DNA from: Desulfobacterales bacterium | GTDB lineage: Bacteria > Desulfobacterota > Desulfobacteria > Desulfobacterales > JAEINQ01 | Assembly (NCBI GenBank): GCA_016342285.1 | Contig: JAEINQ010000044.1 | Coordinates: 1 to 59,403 of the forward strand | Reading direction: 5' to 3' | Length of the DNA stretch: 59,403 nucleotides | Shown here: piece by piece, positions 9,065 to 17,273 of the stretch | How the letters are laid out: the number at the start of each line of letters is the position of its first letter | Position numbering within the stretch: the stretch's first letter is position 1 | Position numbers and translations under genes: made by a program | Notes under the pieces: model-generated | The model's input: the letters and a program-made list of their open reading frames with translations, nothing else | Told to the model about the DNA's origin: nothing | Database searches by the model: none

Positions 9065-10054
9065 ATGGGGTTCCGGCGCGCCGTCAAGGCGGAAATGACA
9101 ATGGTTTTTCACCGACGTGCGATCTTTTTTGCCATGGGATGCGTTCTGCTGGCCTGCGCTGCCTGTTCACCCCGGCATCTGGTGGTGGACCAGATGACGG
9201 AAATGGTCCAAACCGGTATGTCCGCGTTTGAGCAGGACGACGACCTGACCCTGGTGGAACAGGCCATTCCGGCCAACATCAAACTTTTGGAAGTCCTTCT
9301 GGCCAACCGGCCGGACCACCCGGGGCTTCTGGTGCTGCTGGCCAGGCTCTACGGCAACGATGCCTTTGCCTTTGCCGAAGACCGGCTGGAGGCCGAAAGC
9401 CTCAGGCCCGACAATCCGGCATCGGGTCAGGACGGCAGCGCTCGAAACGATCGTATCGAGGCCCTGCGAACCCGGGCTGACGGTTACTACCGCAAAGGGC
9501 TGGAATACGCCATCCGCGCCATGGCGGTAAGGCATCCCGACTGCCGCGAGCGGCTCAAGAACTTGCGGACCAGCGCCGGCTTTTTCGAAAGCCTTAAAAA
9601 GGAAGATGTCCCGGCCCTGTTCTGGTACGCCTTCAATCTGGGCGGGCACGTAAACTTGAACCGCCATTCGGTACGGGTGCTGGCCCAGGCCCATCTGGCC
9701 GAAAAGGCCGCAAAGCGGGTCATTGACCTGGACCCGGCCTATTTTTATGGCGGTGCCCATCTGTTCCTGATGGTTTATTACGCCTCCCGTCCGCCCATGA
9801 TGGGCGGCAACCTTCCGGCCGCCCGGGATCATTACCGCCAGCTCAAGGCTGTCGCCGGCAGTGATTTTCTTCTGGCGGAACTGATTTACGGCCGTTTTTA
9901 CCTTGTCCAGGTCGGGGATCGGAAGGCCTTTGAAGCGGCCCTTCAGGCTGTTATCGAGGCACCCCCGGGCCCAGACCGTTACCGGTTGTACAATGCAGTG
10001 GCCCGAAAGCGGGCACAACGTTACCTCGATGCCGCCGACCGGTTTTTTGAATGA
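9065..10054 (+). CDS. TRAP transporter TatT-component lipoprotein
   Basis: This 329-residue lipoprotein resembles the TatT family (Treponema Tp0956 type), helical TPR-like periplasmic proteins that pair with a TRAP solute-binding subunit. A basic start, a hydrophobic stretch (AIFFAMGCVLLACAAC) and a lipobox cysteine predict lipid anchoring. The body contains helical repeat segments (LLVLLARLYGNDAFAFAEDR; KRVIDLDPAYFYGGAHLFL) and a GGNLPAARDHY loop typical of the family. I chose ATG 9065 because GGGAGG lies nine bases upstream; ATGs at 9095 and 9101 are alternatives nearer to the hydrophobic core. The stop overlaps the region just before the DctP gene, so this is the first gene of a TRAP operon. 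Confidence 0.8.
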   Translation: MGFRRAVKAEMTMVFHRRAIFFAMGCVLLACAACSPRHLVVDQMTEMVQTGMSAFEQDDDLTLVEQAIPANIKLLEVLLANRPDHPGLLVLLARLYGNDAFAFAEDRLEAESLRPDNPASGQDGSARNDRIEALRTRADGYYRKGLEYAIRAMAVRHPDCRERLKNLRTSAGFFESLKKEDVPALFWYAFNLGGHVNLNRHSVRVLAQAHLAEKAAKRVIDLDPAYFYGGAHLFLMVYYASRPPMMGGNLPAARDHYRQLKAVAGSDFLLAELIYGRFYLVQVGDRKAFEAALQAVIEAPPGPDRYRLYNAVARKRAQRYLDAADRFFE

Positions 10055-10101
10055 ACGTCGATGGATTCGCAGCTGCACCAAAGACCAGAAAGGGGACTGG
10101 A

Positions 10102-11121
10102 ATGCCAACCGCAAAACGATGTCCGTCGGTACTGCTTCTGCTGGCCGTTTTGATTCTGGCTGCCGGCCCGGCAGCGGCCGGTCCGACCCGGATCAAGGTG
10201 GCGCTGATTACCCCCGAGGGGAGCACCTGGACCAACACCCTTCACGAGATGGCCGATGCCCTGAAAAATCAGACCGGGGGCGAGGTCGAACTCAAGATTT
10301 ATGCCGGCGGCGTCAGCGGCGATGAACTGGATGTGCTTCGAAAAATGCAGGCCAACCGGATTCATGCAGCCGGATTTTCCGGGGTCGGACTCGGTGTGGT
10401 CCTGCCGCAAATCCGTATCCTTGAAGCCCCGTTGCTCTTTGGCGACGATGACGAAATCGATTATGTCAAAGAGCGGCTATACGACGGTTTTGCGGCGGAT
10501 TTCGAGAAAAAAGGGTATGTTCTGCTCGGTTTTGCCGAGGCGGGGTTTGTTTACTTTTACACCAATATCGATCCGTCAGGACCCGACGCCATACGACAAC
10601 TGAAGATGTGGGCCTGGAAAGGCGACCCCGTGGCCCAGACCTTTCTGGAGACCTTCGGCATCAGGACTTTTCCCCTTCATCTGGCTGATGTCAATACCGG
10701 CCTGGAAACCGGTATGATCGACAGCTTCTATTCCCCGCCCCTGGCTGCTGTCGCTTTTCAGTGGTATTCGCGGATTCAGTATATGCTCGACTACCCCATG
10801 GTCAATTCCACGGGCGCCTTTCTGATGAACAAGCGGATCTTTGACCGGCTCTCGGAGAAGAACCAAGCGGTGCTAAAGGATCTGTCTCGCCAGTACTGTC
10901 GGAAACTCGTCGAGCTGACCCGAAAGGACAACCAAGAGGCCCGTTCGGTCCTGGAGGGTGCCGGGGTGACCTTTGTTGTCCCCAGCAAGGCCCAGAAGAC
11001 GGCCTTTGCCGAGAACGCCCGGCAGACCTGGGACAAGAACATGCCCGGCCTTTATCCCAGGGCCCTGTTTGACCAGGTTCGGTCTTTACTGGAAGCGTTT
11101 CGGAAGAAGAATGGGGGATGA
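10102..11121 (+). CDS. TRAP transporter substrate-binding protein (DctP family)
   Basis: The 339-residue precursor has a signal peptide (about 1-26, ending AGPAAAG) followed by a DctP-fold periplasmic binding protein. Family features include ITPEGSTWTNTLHEMADAL near the mature N-terminus, a central LKMWAWKGDPVAQTFLETFG segment, where an arginine normally contacts the carboxylate, and GMIDSFYSPP. The arginine commonly found in this region is not placed with certainty here. AGGGG six bases before ATG 10102 decides the start; an ATG at 10051 overlapping the upstream stop lacks one. It sits between the TatT lipoprotein and the small membrane subunit, so it is the P component of a TatT-type TRAP system. 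Substrate unknown, probably a carboxylate or other hydrophobic anion. Confidence 0.88.
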   Translation: MPTAKRCPSVLLLLAVLILAAGPAAAGPTRIKVALITPEGSTWTNTLHEMADALKNQTGGEVELKIYAGGVSGDELDVLRKMQANRIHAAGFSGVGLGVVLPQIRILEAPLLFGDDDEIDYVKERLYDGFAADFEKKGYVLLGFAEAGFVYFYTNIDPSGPDAIRQLKMWAWKGDPVAQTFLETFGIRTFPLHLADVNTGLETGMIDSFYSPPLAAVAFQWYSRIQYMLDYPMVNSTGAFLMNKRIFDRLSEKNQAVLKDLSRQYCRKLVELTRKDNQEARSVLEGAGVTFVVPSKAQKTAFAENARQTWDKNMPGLYPRALFDQVRSLLEAFRKKNGG

Positions 11122-11125
11122 ACCC

Positions 11126-11599
11126 ATGGGGGTGTTGAAGCGCATCGACCGGATTCTGGCGGCCATGGAAAAATCCCTGGTGGTGGCCCTGTTTTCCTTC
11201 CTGGTCATCTCCCTGGCCGTCAATATCGTCTCCCGAAACTTCTTTGAAAGCTCCTTTCAGAAGGTTCTCGAGCTCGCCCCGGCCATGGTGCTCTGGCTGG
11301 CCATGATCGGCTCCACCCTGGCCCTGCGGGAAAACCGGCACATCCGCCTGGAGATTCTGCTCCGCTTCTGTCCGGAGGCCTTCCGGAAAGGGGCGCGGAT
11401 CGCCGTGGGATGCTTCGGCATGGCGGTGATGGGTTTTCTCGGCCTTGCGGCCATTGACTTCGTCGGCAACGAAATTACTATTTTTGGCCCATGGGGATGG
11501 CTCTCGGTGATCTTTCCGATTTTTTTCGCCATCGCCCTGTTCCGATTTTTCTCGTCCATGGTGGCACCACCAGCCAGGGGGCCGACGGGCGCCATGTAA
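11126..11599 (+). CDS. TRAP transporter small permease (DctQ)
   Basis: The 157-residue membrane protein has four predicted helices (about 14-38, 48-68, 90-112, 122-145), standard for DctQ. A conserved pattern, LALRENRHIRLEIL, follows helix 2 (family consensus resembles ..R.g.HI.vd.l). GGGGGA precedes the ATG at 11126 by seven bases; an ATG at 11111 would overlap the dctP stop. It scaffolds the large permease. The usual short spacing to dctM is broken by a 314-base gap containing a repeat element. Confidence 0.85.
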   Translation: MGVLKRIDRILAAMEKSLVVALFSFLVISLAVNIVSRNFFESSFQKVLELAPAMVLWLAMIGSTLALRENRHIRLEILLRFCPEAFRKGARIAVGCFGMAVMGFLGLAAIDFVGNEITIFGPWGWLSVIFPIFFAIALFRFFSSMVAPPARGPTGAM

Positions 11600-11735
11600 G
11601 CGTCTGACCCCCACTGGAACCTTGCCAATCCGGCCATATCATTTGACAGGCCCGAGCAAAAAAGCTTGGCCCGGAAGACCAGGCTTTGGGTTGCCCCTGG
11701 AAGGGGCTGGGGAACCGACCTCAAATAAGTGTGGA

Positions 11736-11834
11736 GTGACTAAAGTTGATGAATCGCTACGCTCCACCAATTTTTTATAATAGGCAGAATTCCTTAACTT
11801 TAGCGCACTCCAAACTTTAGTTCACTTTAGTCAC
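11736..11834. repeat. MITE-like inverted-repeat element (type 1) between dctQ and dctM
   Basis: Terminal inverted repeats GTGACTAAAG (11736-11745) and CTTTAGTCAC (11825-11834) bound a 99-bp unit. Its centre (ATCGCTACGCTCCACCAATTTTTT, then GGCAGAATTCCTT) matches the element at 3241-3352. The rest of the 11600-11913 gap holds no gene; a GC-rich stretch near 11680-11720 can form small hairpins. Confidence 0.65.
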
Positions 11835-11913
11835 GTCATCAGTTGTCTCGGCATCGCCAATTGACTCTGACCACGCCCACAGGACGTGGATTCCAACTGC
11901 GGATTAAAAACCC

Positions 11914-13194
11914 ATGAGCCTGTTGACCGTCGCCATTATTGCCATTATCGCCTTCGCCCTGATCGAGGCGCCCCTGTTTGCCGTAATTGCGGCCCTGTCC
12001 ATGGTCTGCCTCTACGCCGTCGATGCGGATCCCATGGCCATTCAGACCGTCCTGATCGAGATGAATCGCCTGGCCTCCATGCCGGTACTGGTGGCCTTGC
12101 CGCTGTTCACCTTTGTCGGATGCCTGCTCACCGAAACCCAGGCCCCCCGGCGCATCATGAACTTCATGCAGGCCGCCATGGGCTGGCTGCCGGGAGGGCT
12201 GGCCATCGCCGCTGTCTGTTCCTGTGCGTTCTTTACGGCCTTGACCGGCGCCAGCGGCGTAACCATCGTGGCGGTGGGCGGCGTGCTCTACCCGATTCTG
12301 CGCCAGCGCGACTATTCGGAAAAGTTTACCCTCGGCCTGTTGACCACCTCGGGGAGCCGTGGCCTGCTATTTCCGCCCAGCCTTCCCATCATTCTCTACG
12401 GTGTGGTGGCCCAGATCGACATTCAGCAGCTCTTCACCGCCGCCTTGATACCGGGCATCCTCTCCATTCTCGTCATGTCCGCCTATGCCTTTGCCAATCA
12501 GGTCCGAACGACCCAGCGGCCGCGTGAGCCGGTCTCGTTCCAGGGGCTCAAGACCGCTTTCATGCAAGGGCTCTGGGACTGGCCCATTGTCGTCATCATT
12601 CTCGTGGGCGTCTACGGCGGCTTTGTCACCATCGCCGAAGTCTCGGTACTGGTGGTGGTCTACGTGGTGGTGGTGGAGTGCTTCATTCTCAGAGAGATCT
12701 CTTTTTGGCGGCAGCTTCCTGCCATCATTATCGAGAGCACCATTCTTTCCGGCGCCATTATCATTATTCTCGGGGTGGCCCTGGGCTTCACCGGTTATCT
12801 GGTCGACGAGCAGATCCCGAACCGGATTTTGGCCTATTTTACGGCCCTGACCCAAAGCCGGCTGGCCTTTCTGGCCGGGCTGAACGTATTTCTGCTTTTT
12901 GTGGGCTGCACCATGGACATCTTCTCGGCAATTATCATCGTGGTGCCCATCATCGTTCCCATTGCGGTCCAATACGGGGTGGATCCGGTTCACCTGGGGA
13001 TCATCTTTTTGATGAACCTGGAGATCGGGTATTCGACCCCCCCCGTGGGCATGAACCTGTTCATCGCCAGCCTCAAGTTTAAAAAGCCCGTCACCTTGCT
13101 CTATGGCGCATCGGTTCCCTACCTGATCCTGATGCTGGCCCTGCTGATGCTGGTTACCTATCTTCCGGATTTGAGTCTCTGCCTTCTCAAGTGA
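11914..13194 (+). CDS. TRAP transporter large permease (DctM)
   Basis: The 426-residue polytopic membrane protein has the DctM layout of about 12 helices. Recognisable segments include ALPLFTFVGCLLTE near residue 65, the FFTALTGASGVTIVAVG loop (family G..SA/T motif), a second-half LFVGCTMDIFSAIIIVVPI, and GYSTPPVGMNLF. It forms the Na+-coupled channel of the TatT-type TRAP system with the upstream genes. No strong Shine-Dalgarno precedes the ATG, so translation may be weak or the repeat insertion may have removed coupling with dctQ. Downstream, 13195-13329 is a short spacer. Confidence 0.88.
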   Translation: MSLLTVAIIAIIAFALIEAPLFAVIAALSMVCLYAVDADPMAIQTVLIEMNRLASMPVLVALPLFTFVGCLLTETQAPRRIMNFMQAAMGWLPGGLAIAAVCSCAFFTALTGASGVTIVAVGGVLYPILRQRDYSEKFTLGLLTTSGSRGLLFPPSLPIILYGVVAQIDIQQLFTAALIPGILSILVMSAYAFANQVRTTQRPREPVSFQGLKTAFMQGLWDWPIVVIILVGVYGGFVTIAEVSVLVVVYVVVVECFILREISFWRQLPAIIIESTILSGAIIIILGVALGFTGYLVDEQIPNRILAYFTALTQSRLAFLAGLNVFLLFVGCTMDIFSAIIIVVPIIVPIAVQYGVDPVHLGIIFLMNLEIGYSTPPVGMNLFIASLKFKKPVTLLYGASVPYLILMLALLMLVTYLPDLSLCLLK

Positions 13195-13329
13195 CGGCTG
13201 ATCCGGGCGTGGCCGGGACTTTGACAAGCGACCGGAATTGACCTAAAATTGAATCTTTCTCGATGGAAAGCCCTTGTGGTCGATATGCGATCAGGCCTGT
13301 CATCGGGGAGATAGAGGTGGACAGGGGAT

Positions 13330-14223
13330 ATGGGAAAACGATTCTGGTCGGCAATGGCGATAATTTTGTTGATTCTGGTCCTGGGCGGATGCCTGGGGCT
13401 TGGCACACTGACCCGCGGTGAGTCTCCCCTGGGACGGATCCATACCGGTATGACAGAGGACGAGATGGTTCGAACCGCCGGCATTCCGGCCTATATCGAC
13501 ATCTCAGACAGCCGCCATTCGATCTATTATTACAAGGAAAAACTGCTGGCCGACTGTGAGAAAAAGCCCGAAGGCTGCTTTCCGGTGGTGGTGGTCGGAG
13601 GTCGGGTGGTTGCTGTGGGGTCGGAGCAACTGGGTGCGTGGCAGAAAAAGAAGGCCGCAACGGGCCCGGTTGAAAAGGCGGCCGGGGCCGATGTGCCCGT
13701 GGAAAGCCGCAAGGCGGAGATCGCCCGGCTCGACAGGCAGGTACGAAAACTCCCCATGGCCAAGACCCTGGAGAACCTGACCCTTTACCGCCGCCTGCTC
13801 AGACTCGATCCTGAAAACGGGCGATACCGGCGCAAGGTCGCCTTTTATCAGGACCGGCTTGAAAAAGAGAAGGCCCGGACAGACACCCTTCGAAAGGCCC
13901 GGAACAAGGCCCTGGAACGGCCGGAAGGCAACGCGCGGGTCCTGATGGCGTTGAAGATCCTCGGTGCCGGCAAGTTCCACGTCTGGATCAAGAACGTCGG
14001 CGACACCCCTTTTGCGGTGGCGGCCGATCAGTTTTCACTTCTGTGCCGGAACGGAAAGCGGTTCGGGCCATACCGCAGCAAGGATTTTGAATTGGACCTG
14101 GGCCCGGGCCAGCAGGTGGACGGACGCATCAGCTTTGAAACCTACTGCAGCCCCCGGGAACTGACCTATACCAATCCTGTGGCCGGAATCGTTTCCCGGA
14201 CCGTTCCGGAAACCGATCCCTGA
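13330..14223 (+). CDS. hypothetical lipoprotein with SmpA/BamE-like N-terminal segment
   Basis: The 297-residue protein begins with a lipoprotein signal (MGKRFWSAMAIILLILVLGGC, lipobox cysteine at 21). Residues 36-60 (LGRIHTGMTEDEMVRTAGIP) resemble the GMT-x-xEV/M turn of the SmpA/OmlA (BamE) fold, here followed by a strand-rich VVVVGGRVVAVG. A lysine/arginine-rich helical region (about 120-200) and a C-terminal beta segment with SPRELTYTNPVAGIVSRT follow. The C-terminal part has no name I can give. It is probably an envelope protein tethered to the outer membrane. GGAGAT and GAGGTGG lie just upstream. It is separate from the preceding TRAP operon by 135 bases. Confidence 0.7.
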   Translation: MGKRFWSAMAIILLILVLGGCLGLGTLTRGESPLGRIHTGMTEDEMVRTAGIPAYIDISDSRHSIYYYKEKLLADCEKKPEGCFPVVVVGGRVVAVGSEQLGAWQKKKAATGPVEKAAGADVPVESRKAEIARLDRQVRKLPMAKTLENLTLYRRLLRLDPENGRYRRKVAFYQDRLEKEKARTDTLRKARNKALERPEGNARVLMALKILGAGKFHVWIKNVGDTPFAVAADQFSLLCRNGKRFGPYRSKDFELDLGPGQQVDGRISFETYCSPRELTYTNPVAGIVSRTVPETDP

Positions 14224-14246
14224 CCCCCAAAAAAAGGACACCGCCC

Positions 14247-15242
14247 ATGGAAACCCCTTCATGGCATCCGGGAAGCCTGATGGCCGTCTCCGGCGCCTAT
14301 TGGCAGACCTGTACCCTGCACGCCGGCGTCAAGCTCGATATTTTTACCCTCATCGGCGACCAATCCCATACGGCCGAAGCACTGGCCCAAAAATCCGGCG
14401 CCGATCGGCGCGGGATCACCATGCTGCTCAACGCCCTTGCCGCCATGGGGCTGCTGGTCAAAAAGGACGCCGCCTATGCCAACACCCAGGCGGCCGCCAC
14501 TTTCTTGTCCTCAGAATCGGAAGCCTATCTCGGCCATATGATCATGCACCATCACCATCTGGTGGAATCGTGGGGCCGACTCGACGAGGCGGTGATGACC
14601 GGCAAGCCGGTCCGCGGCCGGGCTTCGCTCGCAGACCCCCAGCGCCGGGAGAGTTTTCTCATGGGCATGTTCAACAATGCCATGCTCCATGCGCCTGCCG
14701 TGGTCAAGGCGGTGGACCTGTCCGGTCGGACACGCCTGCTCGATCTGGGCGGCGGACCCGGTACCTACGCCATCCATTTCTGCCAGGCCAACCCCGCCCT
14801 TTGCGCCACGGTCTACGATCTGCCGACGACCCGCCCCTTTGCCGAGCAGACCATCGGCCGATTCGGCCTTGGCGACCGTATCGATTTTGTGGACGGCGAT
14901 TATGTGACGGCCGCGGTGCCGGGCACCTACGACGCGGTCTGGATGAGCCACATCCTTCATGGAGAAGGCCCGGACGACTGCGCTCGGATCGTTGCCAAGG
15001 CAGTCTCCGCTCTGGCGCCGGGCGGGCTGATCGCCATTCACGATTTCATTTTAAACGACGCCCGGGACAGCCCGCTCTTTCCGGCCCTGTTTTCCCTGAA
15101 CATGCTGGCCGGCACGGATCAGGGCCAGGCCTACGCCCAGGGGCAGATCATCGACATGCTCACCGGTGCCGGTGTCAACCAGGTGCGGCGGCTCGATTTT
15201 AAGGGGCCCACCGATTCCGGCATTCTGGTTGGAACCGTTTGA
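14247..15242 (+). CDS. SAM-dependent methyltransferase (O-methyltransferase family 2-like)
   Basis: The 331-residue enzyme has an N-terminal winged-helix dimerisation domain (HTAEALAQKSGADRRGITMLLNAL, about 37-60). A Rossmann SAM-binding domain follows, starting at LLDLGGGPGTYAIHFC (near 165), with an acidic strand (DFVDGDYV) and SHILHGEGPDD. This arrangement matches plant/bacterial O-methyltransferases (family 2) and hydroxyneurosporene/carminomycin-type enzymes. The acceptor is unknown. The stop codon overlaps the mutY start (TGATG), so the two are coupled, though a shared role is not evident. Confidence 0.85.
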   Translation: METPSWHPGSLMAVSGAYWQTCTLHAGVKLDIFTLIGDQSHTAEALAQKSGADRRGITMLLNALAAMGLLVKKDAAYANTQAAATFLSSESEAYLGHMIMHHHHLVESWGRLDEAVMTGKPVRGRASLADPQRRESFLMGMFNNAMLHAPAVVKAVDLSGRTRLLDLGGGPGTYAIHFCQANPALCATVYDLPTTRPFAEQTIGRFGLGDRIDFVDGDYVTAAVPGTYDAVWMSHILHGEGPDDCARIVAKAVSALAPGGLIAIHDFILNDARDSPLFPALFSLNMLAGTDQGQAYAQGQIIDMLTGAGVNQVRRLDFKGPTDSGILVGTV

Positions 15243-16309
15243 TGACGGCTGGCGGGCTCGATCGGTTGCGTCGGCGGCTGCTTGCCTGGTACGGCCGGAA
15301 CGCGCGGCCCCTTCCCTGGCGACAAACCCGGGACCCCTATCCCATCTGGGTCTCTGAAGTCATGGCCCAGCAGACCCAGATCAAGACGGTGGTTCCGTAT
15401 TACCATCGGTTTATGAATCGATTTGAAACGGTTGGGCACCTGGCCGCCGCCGACTCCCAGGAGGTGCTCAAGACATGGGAGGGCCTGGGGTATTACGGCC
15501 GGGCCCGGAATCTTCACCGGGCCGCCCAGGTGGTGGTCGATCGCTGGAACGGAGAAATTCCCGACGACTGGGACCAATTTCACAGCCTGCCCGGGGTCGG
15601 TGACTACATCGCTTCAGCGGTATTGAGCATCGCCTTTGGCCGTCCCTATGCCGTGGTGGACGGCAATGTCAAACGGGTGTTGTCCCGACTACAAAAAATC
15701 GACATACCGGTGAACGGCTCCGGTGGACACCGGGCGTTTCAGGCAGCGGCCCAATCCCTTCTCGATCCTTCCGATTCGGCGATGTTCAATCAGGCCATGA
15801 TGGAACTCGGCGCCCTGATTTGCTCTCCTCGGACCCCGAAATGCGATGCCTGTCCCATCAGGGATTTTTGCCTGGCCCGGAAACAGGGCATGGTCGATCT
15901 TTATCCCAGGCGGGAAAAGCGCCGCCCGGTGCCCGAATACCGTATCGCCCTGGGGGTGGTGCGCAAGAACGGCCGGGTGCTGATTACCCGGAGAAAGCCC
16001 GAGGGGCTTCTCGGCGGGCTCTGGGAATTTCCCGGCGGCAAGCTGTTGGCGGACGAGCCGCCGGAACAGGCCTGCGCCCGAAAGATCCGCGAAGCGGTCA
16101 ACCTCGAGGTCGAGGTGACATCGAAGATCGCCCGGATTCGCCATGCCTATACCCATTTTAAGATAGTGGCGGACGTATTCTGGTGCCGTTACGTTTCCGG
16201 ACGTGTTCGACGAAACGGCCCGGTGGCCCATCAGTGGATTCGTGTCGGCGAGATCGATCAATACCCCTTTCCCGGGGCCAACCATAAATTTATTCCGCTT
16301 TTAAAATGA
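15242..16309 (+). CDS. mutY: A/G-specific adenine glycosylase
   Basis: This DNA-repair glycosylase removes adenine opposite 8-oxoguanine. The helix-hairpin-helix reads LPGVGDYIASAV and is followed by VVDGNV, with the catalytic Asp. The catalytic Glu lies in WVSEVMAQQTQ. The Fe-S loop is C-x6-C-x2-C-x5-C (CSPRTPKCDACPIRDFC). A C-terminal NUDIX-like domain begins near residue 230 (RIALGVVRKNGRVLITRR) and recognises 8-oxoG. At 355 residues it has full length. ATG 15242 overlaps the preceding TGA; a TTG at 15239 is less likely. The 3' end folds into an AT-rich hairpin. Confidence 0.95.
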   Translation: MTAGGLDRLRRRLLAWYGRNARPLPWRQTRDPYPIWVSEVMAQQTQIKTVVPYYHRFMNRFETVGHLAAADSQEVLKTWEGLGYYGRARNLHRAAQVVVDRWNGEIPDDWDQFHSLPGVGDYIASAVLSIAFGRPYAVVDGNVKRVLSRLQKIDIPVNGSGGHRAFQAAAQSLLDPSDSAMFNQAMMELGALICSPRTPKCDACPIRDFCLARKQGMVDLYPRREKRRPVPEYRIALGVVRKNGRVLITRRKPEGLLGGLWEFPGGKLLADEPPEQACARKIREAVNLEVEVTSKIARIRHAYTHFKIVADVFWCRYVSGRVRRNGPVAHQWIRVGEIDQYPFPGANHKFIPLLK

Positions 16310-16337
16310 ATTCGCTGGGGCGAATTTCATTTTAAAA
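16299..16337. terminator. hairpin at the end of mutY
   Basis: Arms 16299-16314 and 16321-16337 pair along 16 bases with one bulge; the loop is CTGGGG. The AT-rich ends could terminate transcription in either direction, but the aldo/keto reductase ribosome site starts a few bases later. Confidence 0.5.
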
Positions 16338-16355
16338 ATTGTGAAAGGAGTCACC

Positions 16356-17213
16356 GTGGGCGTTGCGCCAATTGCAGAACGGAACTTCGGGAAGACCGGA
16401 CGACGGGTGACCTGTGTGGGGCTCGGCGGTGAGGGGGTTCTGCGGACTTTTGGCCGGCAAGAAGACGCCCGCAGTGTGATCCGGGCTGCGTTGGACAGCG
16501 GTGTCGGCTATTATGATTCGGCCCGGGTCTATTCGGATAGCGAACGCTATTACGGTTCGGTGTGGGGCCCCGCCCCCGGTAAGCGAACAGGTGTCTTTCA
16601 GGCCTCCAAATCGGCCAGCCGGGACTTCGCCGGTGCCATGGCCGATCTGGAACAGAGCCTGGTTCGGCTGCGGACCGACACCCTGGACCTGTGGCAGATT
16701 CACGATGTGCGCACCGCGGCCGACCTGGCGGCCATCGAGGGGCCGGGCGGCGCCCTGAAAGCCTTTGTTGCGGCGCGAGACGCGGGAACGGTTCGCGCCA
16801 TCGGCGTCACCGGACACCATGACCCGAAGATTCTCACCGAGGCCGTTGGCCGCTGGCCGGTGGATGCGGTAATGATGCCGGTCAATCCCGTGGAAGCGGT
16901 GCTGGGCGGGTTTCTCACCGAAACCCTGCCGGCGGCCCGGGAAAAGGGGGTTGCCGTGATCGGCATGAAGGTGTTGGGCGCCTCCCATTACATCCTGCTC
17001 AAATACGGTATCACGGCATCGCTGCTGATCCGCTTTGCCCTGAGCCAGGACATCGACGTGGCCATCGTGGGGTGCGGGTCGGTCCAAGAGGTTCAGGCCC
17101 TGGCCGGGACGGGCCGGCAACCGGTTCCGATCTCCGCCAATGAGCAGCGGCGCATGGTTGACGTCTTTGCCCCCTATGCCCGAAAGCTGGCTTTTTACAG
17201 AGGCGTTGTATAG
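16356..17213 (+). CDS. aldo/keto reductase family protein
   Basis: The 285-residue TIM-barrel enzyme has the AKR catalytic pattern: Asp-Ser-Ala-x-x-Tyr in GYYDSARVYSDSE (near 43-55), a lysine in FQASKSASRD (near 78) and a histidine in LWQIHDV (near 108). The C-terminal VAIVGCGSVQEVQ stretch fits the NADP-binding end. It would reduce a carbonyl using NAD(P)H; the substrate is unknown. I chose GTG 16356 because AAAGGAG lies five bases upstream; a GTG at 16341 contains that site. Similar proteins in anaerobes often precede ferredoxin-like genes, as here, where a 4Fe-4S protein follows 60 bases later, suggesting a redox pair. Confidence 0.85.
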   Translation: MGVAPIAERNFGKTGRRVTCVGLGGEGVLRTFGRQEDARSVIRAALDSGVGYYDSARVYSDSERYYGSVWGPAPGKRTGVFQASKSASRDFAGAMADLEQSLVRLRTDTLDLWQIHDVRTAADLAAIEGPGGALKAFVAARDAGTVRAIGVTGHHDPKILTEAVGRWPVDAVMMPVNPVEAVLGGFLTETLPAAREKGVAVIGMKVLGASHYILLKYGITASLLIRFALSQDIDVAIVGCGSVQEVQALAGTGRQPVPISANEQRRMVDVFAPYARKLAFYRGVV

Positions 17214-17273
17214 ATGACGCATTTTGCGAGGCTGTCATCGTTGGCTTTACTAAAAAATGGAGAAGGAGAAAAA

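Noticed and set aside
8851..9087. 78-residue minus-strand frame
   Set aside because: It resembles protein weakly but has no start signal and overlaps the TatT gene start region.
14261..15202. Plus-strand frame overlapping the methyltransferase
   Set aside because: It is Arg/Pro/Gly-rich and out of frame with the clear SAM-binding protein.
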